Source: Opitutaceae bacterium (GTDB lineage: Bacteria > Verrucomicrobiota > Verrucomicrobiia > Opitutales > Opitutaceae). From it: a stretch of 64,000 bases of DNA. The translations under genes and the position numbers were made by a program. The DNA lies in NCBI GenBank assembly GCA_019634615.1, contig JAHCAZ010000004.1, forward strand, positions 62,001 through 126,000, in the 5' to 3' direction. This document shows positions 19,624-28,256 of the stretch, one piece after another (within the stretch, counting starts at the first letter, position 1; every line of letters starts with the position of its first letter). Under the pieces are notes generated by a model. That model was not told the DNA's origin, did no database searches, and saw nothing but the letters and a program-made list of their open reading frames with translations.

Positions 19624-20652
19624 TCATTCCCGGCGAAGCACCACCGTGCCATCGGGCCTGCGCTCGGCCTTGATCCCAAAATGGGTTTCCAGCACGTGCA
19701 CGAACCCGTCGGCGTCGTCGAGCCGGTAGATCCCGGTCAACGGCATCCGCCGCAGAACCGGATCGGCCATCTCGATCTGGGTGCGATTCTCGCGGTTCAG
19801 TGCCGCCACGGCTGCTTCGAGTGACGTGTCCGCCAGCTGCATCCGCGGCTGGCGCCACTCGAGGCGGCGCTGGATCGCGGACTCCGAGAGGCGCTCGGGT
19901 TGCACGGCACGGTCCCACGCCGGTGCTGCCGGTGCGAGCGATAGCTCCCGGCCGGCCTCCACCAAGACCGGCACGACCGGAGCGTCGCCCGCCGACCGGC
20001 GAACGTGGGCCGTATCCGCCGGCGCCACGGCCACCCGGCCTTCAGTGACGAGCACCGCCAACGCGTTCGGGCCCGCCCGCACCGCGAATGCCGTGCCGAC
20101 GGCCCGCACCTCCACCTCGTCGGCGATCACGATGAACGGTCGAGCCGGATCCGGCTCGACCATGAAAAGGGCCTCCCCCTGGCGCAAGCGCACCTCCCGC
20201 CGGTCGGCGGCAAAGCTCACGGAGATCTCCGCACCCGTATTCAGCATCACGCGCGACCCGTCCTCCAGCCGGCGTTCGTCGGCGCGGACGATGATCGGCG
20301 CCGCGGCTTCCGTGCGGGCAGCCGTTTCCGGCGACCTTGAACCGAACACGATCAGGATCGCCACGCTGGCGGCGAGCGCGAGGACGCTGCCCGCGACCGT
20401 CCGTTGGCGCCAGCGGCGGCGCCGCCGCTGCGCCAGCTCGCGCACAAGATCGTCCGTCGCACCCGCGGCGCGGACCCGATCGAGCGCCGTGAGCGTCACG
20501 CCAACCTCGTGCCAAGCGGCCGCGTGCCGCGGGTCGGCGGCAAGCCAGGCGTCGAACTCCGCCTGCTCAGTTGGCGTCAGGCCGGCACCATGGCGCAGGC
20601 GCCAATCGGCCGCAGCCGTGAGGGCGGGAGCATCGCTTTGAAGCGGTTTCAT
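19624..20652 (-). CDS. FecR-family transmembrane anti-sigma/sensor protein
   Basis: A 342-residue protein. The N-terminus has the DUF4880-type cytoplasmic segment (LTPTEQAEFDAWLAADPRHA, AAWHEV), then Arg-rich RRRRRWRQR before a single transmembrane helix (SVLALAASVAILIVF). The periplasmic FecR domain shows LEDGSRVMLNTGAEISVSF and VRAVGTAFAVRAG. The last part (MQLADTSLEAAVAALNRENR, LTGIYRLDD) is the STN-like C-terminal domain. It should hold the ECF sigma factor in check until an envelope signal arrives. Its ATG overlaps the sigma gene stop by 4 bp. Confidence 0.92.
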   Translation of the reverse strand: MKPLQSDAPALTAAADWRLRHGAGLTPTEQAEFDAWLAADPRHAAAWHEVGVTLTALDRVRAAGATDDLVRELAQRRRRRWRQRTVAGSVLALAASVAILIVFGSRSPETAARTEAAAPIIVRADERRLEDGSRVMLNTGAEISVSFAADRREVRLRQGEALFMVEPDPARPFIVIADEVEVRAVGTAFAVRAGPNALAVLVTEGRVAVAPADTAHVRRSAGDAPVVPVLVEAGRELSLAPAAPAWDRAVQPERLSESAIQRRLEWRQPRMQLADTSLEAAVAALNRENRTQIEMADPVLRRMPLTGIYRLDDADGFVHVLETHFGIKAERRPDGTVVLRRE

Positions 20653-21191
20653 GGCCGGCCCTCCTTGCCGACACCGTGCTTTCGCAGGTAGACGGTGCAC
20701 TTGCGGAGACCGCGGACAATCTGCGCGTGCACGGTCTGGATCGAAAGACCGAGGCGGTCGGCCGCCGCCTGATGCGAGCACCCTTGCAGCTTGACGAGAA
20801 TGAAAACCTCGCGGCAGCGCCGGGGCAGCGCATCGATGGCATCGAGCAGCACCGCGGCTTCCTGCCGCGCGCTGACCTGATTCGCGGTGTTGCTCGTCTC
20901 GTCCGCCACGGACGCCACCTCGCTGCCCTCCAGTGATCCCAACGGGACGACGCGCGAGCGCTGGAGGAGATTCCGCGCCAGGTTGCCGGCCACCGCGAAC
21001 AGGTAGGCCTTGGTGTTGGCGATGGGGCCCCGATGCCGCGCGCCCAGCATGCGCACAAAGCTCTCCTGCACCACGTCGTCAGCGTCGCGGACCTCGGGGA
21101 AACGCTGGCGCAGGTAAACGCGGAGGGCCGTCTCGTGCGGCTGGACTTCCTCGGCAAACCAGCGGTCTTGTTCGGGAGGCGAAAGGTTCAC
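20649..21191 (-). CDS. ECF RNA polymerase sigma factor (FecI-like)
   Basis: A 180-residue sigma-70 family protein with region 2 (VRDADDVVQESFVRMLGARH, the -10 binding helix) and region 4 (LPRRCREVFILVKLQGCSHQ then AAADRLGLSIQTVHAQIVRG, helix-turn-helix). It lacks regions 1 and 3, as expected for an ECF factor. It is first gene of a five-gene leftward unit, overlapping fecR by 4 bp. It probably drives its own operon plus genes elsewhere in response to a FecR-relayed envelope signal. Confidence 0.93.
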   Translation of the reverse strand: MNLSPPEQDRWFAEEVQPHETALRVYLRQRFPEVRDADDVVQESFVRMLGARHRGPIANTKAYLFAVAGNLARNLLQRSRVVPLGSLEGSEVASVADETSNTANQVSARQEAAVLLDAIDALPRRCREVFILVKLQGCSHQAAADRLGLSIQTVHAQIVRGLRKCTVYLRKHGVGKEGRP

Positions 21192-21258
21192 GCGGTTCTG
21201 GCCGGCAGCAGGACCGGGAAAGCCGCGTCACGCAAGGCCGGCGTGCGCCGCCGGTGGC

Positions 21259-21537
21259 TCAGCGCGCCACGGGCTTGGCGCCCTTCGTGGTATAGGCGGC
21301 CTGCGCGAGCTCGGCGACGATCGCGTCGGCGCGCGCCTCATCCACCTCGACGCGGATCGGGAAGCGGACCTTGCCCTCGCGCACCACGTGATCGCACCAC
21401 GCATCGACGAGGGCGGAGACCACCGCCGAGTCGGAGGAACCGTAGAGCGCGTGGATCTTGTCCAGGCGCGCGCGCTGCTCTTCCGTAAGCCGCACGCCGA
21501 CGCGGGGTTCCTTGGGTTCCGAGGTACGTTTCGCCAT
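21259..21537 (-). CDS. Small ribbon-helix-helix-like protein
   Basis: A 92-residue protein starting MAKRTSEPKEPRVGVRLTEE. The pattern of a strand (RVGVRLT), a helix (EEQRARLDKIHALYG) and a second helix (SDSAVVSALVDAWCDHVVR) fits the CopG/Arc ribbon-helix-helix fold, suggesting DNA binding as a dimer. No partner toxin gene of recognised type is seen. An in-frame ATG six codons upstream is an alternative start. It is divergent from another small, possibly DNA-binding gene across about 65 bp. Confidence 0.6.
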   Translation of the reverse strand: MAKRTSEPKEPRVGVRLTEEQRARLDKIHALYGSSDSAVVSALVDAWCDHVVREGKVRFPIRVEVDEARADAIVAELAQAAYTTKGAKPVAR

Positions 21538-21601
21538 GACGACGTCCAAGGACACTCTTTTGGGTGATTGTTCAACATTTTGCTTGTATCACGCGTTTCC
21601 C

Positions 21602-21982
21602 ATGTTTCACACGGTGGACATGATTAATATCTCTGACAATTCCAAAGCGCGCCTCAGCAGCGCCAAATCGGTCGGCTTCCGGGCGGGACCCGGCCTGCGG
21701 CGGGAGCTCGAGCAGCTCGCGCGGCGGCTGTCGCGCCCGGGGGCGACGGTCACGATTTCCGACATCCTCCGCGAGGGCGTCACCGCCTACTGGCCGCAGA
21801 TCCGGAGCTACATCCGTGCCCAGGCCCGCACCGCGATGATCGAGCCGCGCACCTATTACTCGATCGTCGCCGCCAGCACCCGCGCGCACCGGCTCGGCCT
21901 CTCGTCGCGCGAGATCAGGTCCGTCCTCACCCAGGCGGTTGCGGCCAAGGCCAAGCTTCCACGGGCCCAGGGCCCCCGGTGA
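21602..21982 (+). CDS. Small hypothetical protein, possible ribbon-helix-helix N-terminal half
   Basis: A 126-residue protein beginning MFHTVDMINISDNSKARLSS, with a second possible start at the inner ATG (21620). The segment VGFRAGPGLRRELEQLARRL, then GATVTISDILREGVTAYWPQ, resembles a ribbon-helix-helix core (strand, helix, turn, helix). The C-terminal half is helical and basic. The bases before its start are AT-richer than the surroundings and should hold the divergent promoters. Function unknown; a transcription factor is plausible. Confidence 0.55.
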   Translation: MFHTVDMINISDNSKARLSSAKSVGFRAGPGLRRELEQLARRLSRPGATVTISDILREGVTAYWPQIRSYIRAQARTAMIEPRTYYSIVAASTRAHRLGLSSREIRSVLTQAVAAKAKLPRAQGPR

Positions 21983-21989
21983 TGCCGCC

Positions 21990-22274
21990 ATGCCTGCCGA
22001 GATCATTCCCCTGCCCCACGCCCGGCGCGGGGCGCAGGCGCGCCTGACCGGCGACGCCGCGTGCCGCATGGTGCGGTGCTACGAGGCGGCCATCGCGCTC
22101 GGGCACCGCGCCGAGCTCCACACCGCGCTTGGCGACCACGCGCGCGCCCACCGGTGCCGTCGCGCGACCGGGCGCCTGCGCCGGATCGCCTTCGCCTGCT
22201 GCCTCGCCCTTCTCCCGCGCGAGGAACTCCCGGCCTTCACCGACCGAATCCTCGGCCCCGGGTCACCCCGGTGA
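21990..22274 (+). CDS. Small Arg/His/Cys-rich hypothetical protein
   Basis: A 94-residue protein starting MPAEIIPLPHARRGAQARLT, 7 bp after the previous stop and probably co-transcribed. It is helical, with several His and Cys residues (CRMVRCYEAAIALGHRAELH, FACCLALLP). No family is recognised. The coding evidence is the operon-like spacing and the absence of stops in GC-rich DNA, which is weak support. Confidence 0.4.
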   Translation: MPAEIIPLPHARRGAQARLTGDAACRMVRCYEAAIALGHRAELHTALGDHARAHRCRRATGRLRRIAFACCLALLPREELPAFTDRILGPGSPR

Positions 22275-22381
22275 CGCCCGGTGATGGCCGGAACCAGCGC
22301 GGGCAGGCACGCCGCGTACGGGTTTGAACATCGCCCCTATCCAATGTAGGGAACACGTAACCTTTCCTCCCGTCGCCACCC

Positions 22382-23407
22382 ATGCTGACGCTGATCCTCG
22401 ACGAACCCGGTCGCCTCGCCGCCCGCGACCTGCCTCCGCCCGCCGCCCCCGGCCCCGGTGAAGCTCTCGTGCGCGTGCACCGCGTCGGGGTCTGCGGCAC
22501 CGATCTGCACGCGTTTGCCGGCAACCAGCCTTTTTTCACGTACCCCCGCGTCCTCGGTCACGAACTCGGCGTCGAGGTGCTCTCCGTCGGCGCCGGCGTG
22601 ACCGGCGTCCGCGCGGGCGATCGCTGCGCCGTCGAACCCTACCTGCACTGCGGCACCTGCATCGCCTGCCGCGCGGGCAAGCCCAATTGCTGCCGCACGC
22701 TCAAGGTGCTGGGCGTGCACGTCGACGGCGGCCACCGGGCGCGGATCGTCGTGCCGGCGGCGAAGCTGCATGTCTCGACCCGGCTGAGCTTCGATCAACT
22801 GGCGTTGGTCGAGACGCTCGGCATCGGGGCGCACGCCGTGGACCGCGCGGCGGTGCGGCCCGGCGAGCACGTGGCCGTGGTCGGCGCCGGCCCGATCGGC
22901 CTCGCCGTCATGCAGTTCGCCCTTGCGGCCGGCGCCCGGGTCATTCCCGTGGATGTCAGCACCAGCCGCCTCGCCTTCTGCCAGGAACGCCTCGGTCTCC
23001 CCGATGGCGTGGATGCACGCGGCGATGTCCCGTCCGCGCTCGCCCAGCTCACCGGCGGCGACCTGCCCACCGCCGTGTTCGACGCCACCGGCAACGTGGC
23101 CTCGATGAACGCGGGCTTCAACCTCGTCGCGCACGGCGGCCGCCTGATCCTTGTCGGGCTCGCGCAGGCGTACGTGACGTTCAACGATCCGAATTTCCAC
23201 CGGCGCGAGCTCACCGTCCTCTCAAGCCGCAATGCGCTCCCGGCGGACTTCCCGCGGATCATCGGGTTGATCGAGGCCGGCCGGATCGATACCGCGCCGT
23301 GGATCACGCACCGGGCGCTGCTGGCGCAGGTCCCGGCGGTCATCGTCTCGTGGACCGAGCCGGCGTCGCGGGTGATCAAGGCGATGATCGAAGTGCCGGA
23401 CGCCTGA
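22382..23407 (+). CDS. Zinc-dependent medium-chain dehydrogenase (L-threonine/polyol dehydrogenase-like)
   Basis: A 341-residue MDR enzyme. The catalytic zinc region VGVCGTDLHAF and GHELGVEV is intact. The structural zinc loop HCGTCIACRAGKPNCC supplies four cysteines. The NAD(P) site is VVGAGPIGLAVMQFA. It should oxidise a secondary alcohol of a sugar, polyol or sugar acid; the group includes sorbitol and galactonate dehydrogenases. It is followed by a PhyH-type dioxygenase gene about 100 bp downstream. The substrate cannot be told from sequence. Confidence 0.88.
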   Translation: MLTLILDEPGRLAARDLPPPAAPGPGEALVRVHRVGVCGTDLHAFAGNQPFFTYPRVLGHELGVEVLSVGAGVTGVRAGDRCAVEPYLHCGTCIACRAGKPNCCRTLKVLGVHVDGGHRARIVVPAAKLHVSTRLSFDQLALVETLGIGAHAVDRAAVRPGEHVAVVGAGPIGLAVMQFALAAGARVIPVDVSTSRLAFCQERLGLPDGVDARGDVPSALAQLTGGDLPTAVFDATGNVASMNAGFNLVAHGGRLILVGLAQAYVTFNDPNFHRRELTVLSSRNALPADFPRIIGLIEAGRIDTAPWITHRALLAQVPAVIVSWTEPASRVIKAMIEVPDA

Positions 23408-23508
23408 GCGCGGTGCCGCTTTTGGCCTGTTTCCTGAGCCAAGCGCCCACACTTGGCAGCGACGGACGCCCGGGCAGGCTGGCCGGCGTTCCCCCAACCC
23501 ACCACCCC

Positions 23509-24270
23509 ATGAGCGAATTCCCCCTCGACGAACTCAAGACCCGCTACGATGCCGACGGCTTTGTCGTCATCCGCGGCCTGCTCCGCGGCGCCGCGCTGCA
23601 CGACCTGCAGGCCAACCTCGACCGCTACATCCGCGAGGTCGTGCCGACGTTGCCGAAGGACCAGGCCTTCTTCGACGACTACCAGCGACCCGAGACCCTG
23701 CGCAAGATGCAGTCCCTGAACCGGCACGACGCCTGGTTTCGGAGTTTCATGAACGAGGGTCCGCACGTGGCGATCCAGGCCCACCTGATGGGCGACCGCT
23801 GCGTGCCGCAGGGGCTGGAATGGTTCGACAAGCTGCCGTTCGACCAGAATCCGACCCCGGCGCACCAGGACGGTTTTTACTGGAATCGTAAACCCGACAT
23901 CGCCTGTGGCGCCTGGATCGCGCTCGATCCGGTCGACCGGGAGAATGCCTGCCTCTGGTATGCCCGAGGCTCGCACCGGCTGGGGATCCAGCCTCATGCC
24001 GCGAGCGGCGTGCTGGGCTTCAGCCAGGGGTTCGTCGGCTTCGATCCACGCCAGCACGACGCGGTGCCGATCGAACTCCAGCCGGGCGATGCCGTCCTCC
24101 ACTCGAGCGCGACGATCCACTGGACGGAGACGAACCGCACCAACCGGCACCGGCGCGCCATCGCCACCTTCTGCTATGGCGCCTCGACGGTGCGCGACGA
24201 GGCCGGGCACCAGCGTTACCTCGCCAGCCTGAAGTCGCAGCTGGCCCAGCGCGGCATCGCCACGTCGTGA
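23509..24270 (+). CDS. Phytanoyl-CoA dioxygenase (PhyH)-family Fe(II)/2-oxoglutarate oxygenase
   Basis: A 253-residue protein starting MSEFPLDELKTRYDADGFVV, the usual PhyH opening. The iron triad is visible: HQD in PTPAHQDGFYW and the distal His in LHSSATIHWTETNRT, followed by Arg residues for 2-oxoglutarate (NRHRRAIATFCYG). LWYARGSHRLG and LQPGDAVLHSS are strong family markers. It should hydroxylate or oxidatively demethylate a small substrate. Its place beside sugar dehydrogenase and isomerase genes suggests a sugar-derived or osmolyte substrate, which is inference. Confidence 0.85.
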   Translation: MSEFPLDELKTRYDADGFVVIRGLLRGAALHDLQANLDRYIREVVPTLPKDQAFFDDYQRPETLRKMQSLNRHDAWFRSFMNEGPHVAIQAHLMGDRCVPQGLEWFDKLPFDQNPTPAHQDGFYWNRKPDIACGAWIALDPVDRENACLWYARGSHRLGIQPHAASGVLGFSQGFVGFDPRQHDAVPIELQPGDAVLHSSATIHWTETNRTNRHRRAIATFCYGASTVRDEAGHQRYLASLKSQLAQRGIATS

Positions 24271-24283
24271 ATCCCGCCGCTGC

Positions 24284-25363
24284 TCAGGTCAGCCGCTGCA
24301 GCGCCACCGGCGCCGTTCGCCCGCGCGCCGGCAGCCGGCCGGTCGCGCAAAACGATTCCGCCAGCGTGACGAGGTGACCAAGGATCGCGGTGATGGGCCA
24401 CGGGTAATGCAACCAGGGCTGAAAGACATGGGCCGCCTCCGCGACATGGAATACGCCCGCCAACCGCACCTCCTGCGGCACCTTCCAACCCCGTTGCGCC
24501 ACGGCCTCGGCCACCATGCCCACCGGCAAGGGGGCCGCGACGACGCAGCCGGTGCCCGGTGCCAGGCCCGCGACCAGGCGTCGGACCGCAGCCTGCAGGG
24601 AGGAGCGATCGAGCGGGCTTTCGATCATGCTGATCGGGACCGGCTGCGCGGGCCACGCCGCCGCGGCTTGGGCAAAGGATTCGCGGGCCCGTTCGAGGCC
24701 CACGGCCTTCATCCGGATGTGGATGAACACCAGGCGACGGCAGCCGTCGCGCAGGAGCTGGAATGCGGCGTGCCGCACGGCTCCGGTAAAATCGGCATTC
24801 ACGTACGGCAGCGCCACGCCGGGCGCGACTTCACCCAGGACCAGCGCCGGTCGGCCCGAGCGGGCGAACGCCTGCTGGATGGTCGGCGGCACCGAAGCCA
24901 GGAGACAAAGCTCGCCGGCCGGCGCCGGGCTCCGGGCGATCTCGAGGAGGCGGGCGATCGTGCCGGTTTCCCAGGTCACGCGGATGCCTTTCAGGCGCAT
25001 CCGCTCCTGGAGGCGGCCGGCCAAGCCTTGAAAATTGGCCGCCGCCTGGTGCGGATCGTTGACCAGCAGCCAGCGCACGCGCGGCGCGACGACCGGTTTG
25101 GCTGCCGGGCGAATCGCGGTGCGCAGCCGCACCCCGCGGGGCGCCACCACCACGATCCGCTCGGCCACGAGCTGCCGCAGCGCGGCGTCGAGCGTGCTGC
25201 GGCTCACGCCCAGCTGGTGGCTCCACAGCCGCGTCGGCGGAAACGGCGGACCAAGTTCGCCGCGGGCAATCGCCTCCCGCAGGTACCGCGCCACGGATTC
25301 GGCGCGGGTGCCGAATCGCAATGCCGCCTCGACCGGGGTGAGGTTGCCTTTGCCGGGTTTCAT
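24284..25363 (-). CDS. GntR-type winged-helix regulator with LacI-like effector domain
   Basis: A 359-residue regulator. Residues about 18-85 form a GntR winged helix (VARYLREAIARGELGPPFPP, then LGVSRSTLDAALRQLVAERI and VVVAPRGVRLR). The rest has the LacI/periplasmic-binding layout: VRWLLVNDPHQAAANFQGLA, a VNADFTGAVRHAAFQLLRDG hinge region, and RRLVFIHIRM. AraR-type regulators with this architecture sense sugars. It is divergent from the 25446 TIM-barrel gene and convergent with the PhyH gene, so it probably controls this local carbohydrate cluster. Confidence 0.85.
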   Translation of the reverse strand: MKPGKGNLTPVEAALRFGTRAESVARYLREAIARGELGPPFPPTRLWSHQLGVSRSTLDAALRQLVAERIVVVAPRGVRLRTAIRPAAKPVVAPRVRWLLVNDPHQAAANFQGLAGRLQERMRLKGIRVTWETGTIARLLEIARSPAPAGELCLLASVPPTIQQAFARSGRPALVLGEVAPGVALPYVNADFTGAVRHAAFQLLRDGCRRLVFIHIRMKAVGLERARESFAQAAAAWPAQPVPISMIESPLDRSSLQAAVRRLVAGLAPGTGCVVAAPLPVGMVAEAVAQRGWKVPQEVRLAGVFHVAEAAHVFQPWLHYPWPITAILGHLVTLAESFCATGRLPARGRTAPVALQRLT

Positions 25364-25445
25364 GTGCGGTCAGTGCCGCGCACCATGGCCGCGATCCAGC
25401 GGCGGTGCCAAGCTGTTTTCACCTCGACTCACCAACACTCACCCC

Positions 25446-26321
25446 ATGCCACCTGACACCATTGCGCGTCCCTTGTGGGTCTTTGCCTCGCTCTGGTCGC
25501 TGCGCCGTTATCCGAACGCGAAGCGGGAATGGAGCTGGCGGCGGAAGTTCACCGCCATCGCGGACGGCGGTTTCGCGGGCGTGTTCTCGCCGCCGCTTCC
25601 GGCCCTGGCCAATCGCGGGGACCTGCGCTACCTCGCGGTGACGAGCCTCGGCCGCCCGGCCGAAGTCAAGCCGGCCCTGCGCGCGGCCGTGGCCCTCGGC
25701 GCCCTCGCCATCGACGTGCAGCTCGGCGATTTCGACACCCCGTTGCCGCAGGCCGTCGCCCTGGCGCGGCGGATTCACGATGTCGCCGGAGAATTCTCCC
25801 TGCCCTACGCGATCGAGACCCATCGCGACACGTTCACGGAAACCCCCGAGGCAACCCTCGCGTTGTGCCGCCGCTTTCAGGCGGAGACCGGGGCGATCCT
25901 GCCGCTCTGCCTGGACCACTCCCACTTTGCCGTCGTCCGCCACCTGGCGCCCGAGGCGTTTTGGACTCGCCTGCGCGAGCCAGCTGCGCTCCTCGCCGCC
26001 GCGACCCAGTTTCACCTGCGACCCTTCAACGGCCATCATTGCCAGCTGCCGGTCCTCGACCGACGCGGTCGACGGACGCCCGAGTATCGTGAATGGCTTG
26101 CCTACGCCGGCGCCCTCCTCGACCACCTCGGCGCCCTGCCCCGCCGCGATCCGGTCCTCGCCGTGGCCGAGTTGGGCCATGCCGCCCCGGCCTACCGCCT
26201 CAGCTCCTTCGGCGACACGTGGACCGACACGCTTGCCGTGCACCGCGACCTTCGCGCCCTTTGGCGGCGGGGCGGGCGCGCCGTGAAAAACCATCCCACC
26301 GATGAAGATGACCCCGCGTGA
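25446..26321 (+). CDS. Xylose-isomerase-like TIM-barrel protein (sugar isomerase/epimerase-like)
   Basis: A 291-residue protein. The segments FASLWSLRRYPNAKREWSWR, YAIETHRDTFTETPEATLAL and ILPLCLDHSHFAVV fit the AP-endonuclease-2/xylose-isomerase-like barrel, with His and Glu residues (IETHRD, LDHSH) as likely metal ligands. Members act on ketoses, sugar phosphates or inosose. It overlaps the following UroD-family gene by 20 bp, so both are translated together. The substrate is unknown. Confidence 0.7.
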   Translation: MPPDTIARPLWVFASLWSLRRYPNAKREWSWRRKFTAIADGGFAGVFSPPLPALANRGDLRYLAVTSLGRPAEVKPALRAAVALGALAIDVQLGDFDTPLPQAVALARRIHDVAGEFSLPYAIETHRDTFTETPEATLALCRRFQAETGAILPLCLDHSHFAVVRHLAPEAFWTRLREPAALLAAATQFHLRPFNGHHCQLPVLDRRGRRTPEYREWLAYAGALLDHLGALPRRDPVLAVAELGHAAPAYRLSSFGDTWTDTLAVHRDLRALWRRGGRAVKNHPTDEDDPA

Positions 26322-27423
26322 ACGTCTGCTGGCCACCTACCGCGGCCAGGGCGCCGATGCCGTGCCGGCCCTGGCCGACCTGTCCTACTGGTACGCGGGC
26401 AACGGCGGCGGTAAGTTCATCCCGGGCAAGACCGACGGCTCCAACCAGGACAAGGTCGAAGCCCTGCTGAACCTGCATCGCCGGACCGGAGCCGCGATTC
26501 ATCTCAACCTTGGTACGTTCTATCGGGAGATCCATGGGGCAGGAGTGCGGGCGACGTCCGGCATTCGCGGCGAGCAGTATTTCCATCGGTTCGAAACCCC
26601 GGTCGGCACCGTGGAGGAGCGGCGGGAGTGGTCGGATGTCAGCTTCAGCTGGCCGATCGTCCACCCCATGATCCAAGGCATCGAGGATCTGAAGGTCATC
26701 CGTTTCGTCTTCGAGCGCATCGCCTACGAGCCCGACTGGGATCTCTTTCGCCGCCTGGATGCCGCGGTGGGCGACCTGGGTTTGCCGCTGGTGCAGGTGC
26801 CCTACACCGGCATGGGGTTCCTGATGAGCCGCTATGCCGGGATCGAGCAGACGGTGATGTTCTCCCTCGATGCGCCCGATGAGTTGCGCGCCACGCTCGA
26901 CACGATCAACGCGGCTCACGCCAAGGTCTGCCGCCTCATGGCGGAGGGGCCGTCGCAGGTGCTGATCCACTCCGACAATCTCTCGTCCGACGTGCAGAGC
27001 CCACCCTGGTTCCTGCGCTACAGCGCCGACCACTTTCGGCGCATGGCCGCGATCGCGCACGAGCACGGCAAGCCGATCATCACCCACATCGACGGTCGCC
27101 TGCGCGGCTTGCTGCGCGCCACCCGCGACTGCGGCATCGACGGCGCCGACGCCGTGACACCGGCGCCGTGGGGTGACCTCAGCCCGGCCGAATGCCGCGC
27201 CGAGGCCGGCCCGCGTTATGTGCTCTCGGGCGGCGTGCCGCCGGACAGTTTCAATCCGCGGGTGCCACTCCGCACCTTCGATGCCCAGGTGGATGCCTGG
27301 CTGGCACTGCGGCACTCGAGTCCAGCCCTGATCATCGCCCCCGGCGACCAACTGCCGCCCGATGGCGATCTGAACCGTGTCACCCGGCTGGTCGCCGCCG
27401 CCGAGGCCGCGAAATACAACTAA
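26302..27423 (+). CDS. Uroporphyrinogen decarboxylase (UroD/MtaA)-family protein
   Basis: A 373-residue protein starting MKMTPRERLLATYRGQGADA, the usual opening of the UroD superfamily. Further support comes from LPLVQVPYTGMGFLMSRYAG and HEHGKPIITHIDGRLRGLLR with the family His. True HemE motifs (PVW.MRQAGR) are absent, so it is probably a methylcobamide-methyltransferase-like member and not a haem enzyme. Such genes often accompany sugar operons in Verrucomicrobiota and related bacteria, without known function. It is translationally coupled to the TIM-barrel gene and convergent with a second one. Confidence 0.75.
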   Translation: MKMTPRERLLATYRGQGADAVPALADLSYWYAGNGGGKFIPGKTDGSNQDKVEALLNLHRRTGAAIHLNLGTFYREIHGAGVRATSGIRGEQYFHRFETPVGTVEERREWSDVSFSWPIVHPMIQGIEDLKVIRFVFERIAYEPDWDLFRRLDAAVGDLGLPLVQVPYTGMGFLMSRYAGIEQTVMFSLDAPDELRATLDTINAAHAKVCRLMAEGPSQVLIHSDNLSSDVQSPPWFLRYSADHFRRMAAIAHEHGKPIITHIDGRLRGLLRATRDCGIDGADAVTPAPWGDLSPAECRAEAGPRYVLSGGVPPDSFNPRVPLRTFDAQVDAWLALRHSSPALIIAPGDQLPPDGDLNRVTRLVAAAEAAKYN

Positions 27424-28256
27424 CGCCGCCGCGCCCTGCCCAGCAGCCGACGCGCATAGGCCACGCTGCGGCGCACGCATCGGTCCTCGTGCGCGAGCGC
27501 CGCCGTCGCGTTGCCGGTCGCCTCGATGGGAAGCTCGAGCACCAGGCGATCGAGGCGTCCCACGGCTTGGATCAACTGCAACGCCGCCGGCAGATCGATG
27601 CAGCCCTCGCCGAGCGCCACGCCGACGATCTTGGCCCCGTAATTCGTCTGCTGCACGGCGTAGTCCTTGAAATGCGTGGTGACCGCGTGCGCGGCGAGCC
27701 GGCTGACGGCGGCCAGCGGCTCCTCCAGCGTCAGCATCGGATTGCCCACATCGAGGCAGACCCCGACCCACGGGCTGGCGACGCGATCAATCACTTCCAG
27801 CAGTTCGTCGGTGGCAAGGTCGCCGTGATTTTCCACCGCCAGCCGCACCCCGTGGTCGGCGGCCAGGCCAACGACCTGCCGCAGGTCGGCCGCGGCGCGC
27901 CGGATGGCTGCGCGCAGGTCGGTGCGCGGATCATGCCGGTCGCACCCGACGAAGGTGCGCAGCACCGGTGAACCCAGCCGGGCCGCGACGGCAATCTCGC
28001 GCGCCAAGCGGCGTGGCGCAGTGCCCATCGTCCCGTACTCGACAAAGAGCCCTCGCTCCCGGGCCGCGGCGCGCACCTCGTCCAGGTAGCGGCGATCGCG
28101 GGCGCCCAGGTGCATCGGGTCAATCTGCACACCGTCGAGGCCGAGGGCCGCGGCGCGCTCGATGAAACCGAGGAGCGTCAGGCGGCGGCGCGGCGTGAAA
28201 TCCGGATGCGCGCCGAACGCGAGGTGATAGCTGTAGCTGTCGAGTCCGAGTTTCAT
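27420..28256 (-). CDS. Sugar phosphate isomerase/epimerase-like TIM-barrel protein
   Basis: A 278-residue protein starting MKLGLDSYSYHLAFGAHPDF. It has typical barrel strands of this family: LGLDGVQIDPMHLG, LAVENHGDLATDELLEVIDR (metal-binding Glu and His), WVGVCLDVGNPMLTLEEPL and VTTHFKDYAV. Divalent-metal isomerases or epimerases of sugars and inositols belong here. Its start overlaps the stop of the upstream dehydrogenase by 4 bp. It is distinct from the TIM-barrel at 25446, so two isomerase-like steps may occur in this cluster. Confidence 0.8.
   Translation of the reverse strand: MKLGLDSYSYHLAFGAHPDFTPRRRLTLLGFIERAAALGLDGVQIDPMHLGARDRRYLDEVRAAARERGLFVEYGTMGTAPRRLAREIAVAARLGSPVLRTFVGCDRHDPRTDLRAAIRRAAADLRQVVGLAADHGVRLAVENHGDLATDELLEVIDRVASPWVGVCLDVGNPMLTLEEPLAAVSRLAAHAVTTHFKDYAVQQTNYGAKIVGVALGEGCIDLPAALQLIQAVGRLDRLVLELPIEATGNATAALAHEDRCVRRSVAYARRLLGRARRR

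Noticed and set aside
26302..27423. Haem biosynthesis enzyme HemE
   Set aside because: The HemE substrate motif (PVWxMRQAGR) is absent and the gene lies in a sugar cluster, so only the broader UroD family is supported.
26200..27771. Long minus-strand frame opposite the UroD-family gene
   Set aside because: The plus strand holds a coherent UroD-family protein overlapping the preceding gene by 20 bp; the antisense product has no family features.
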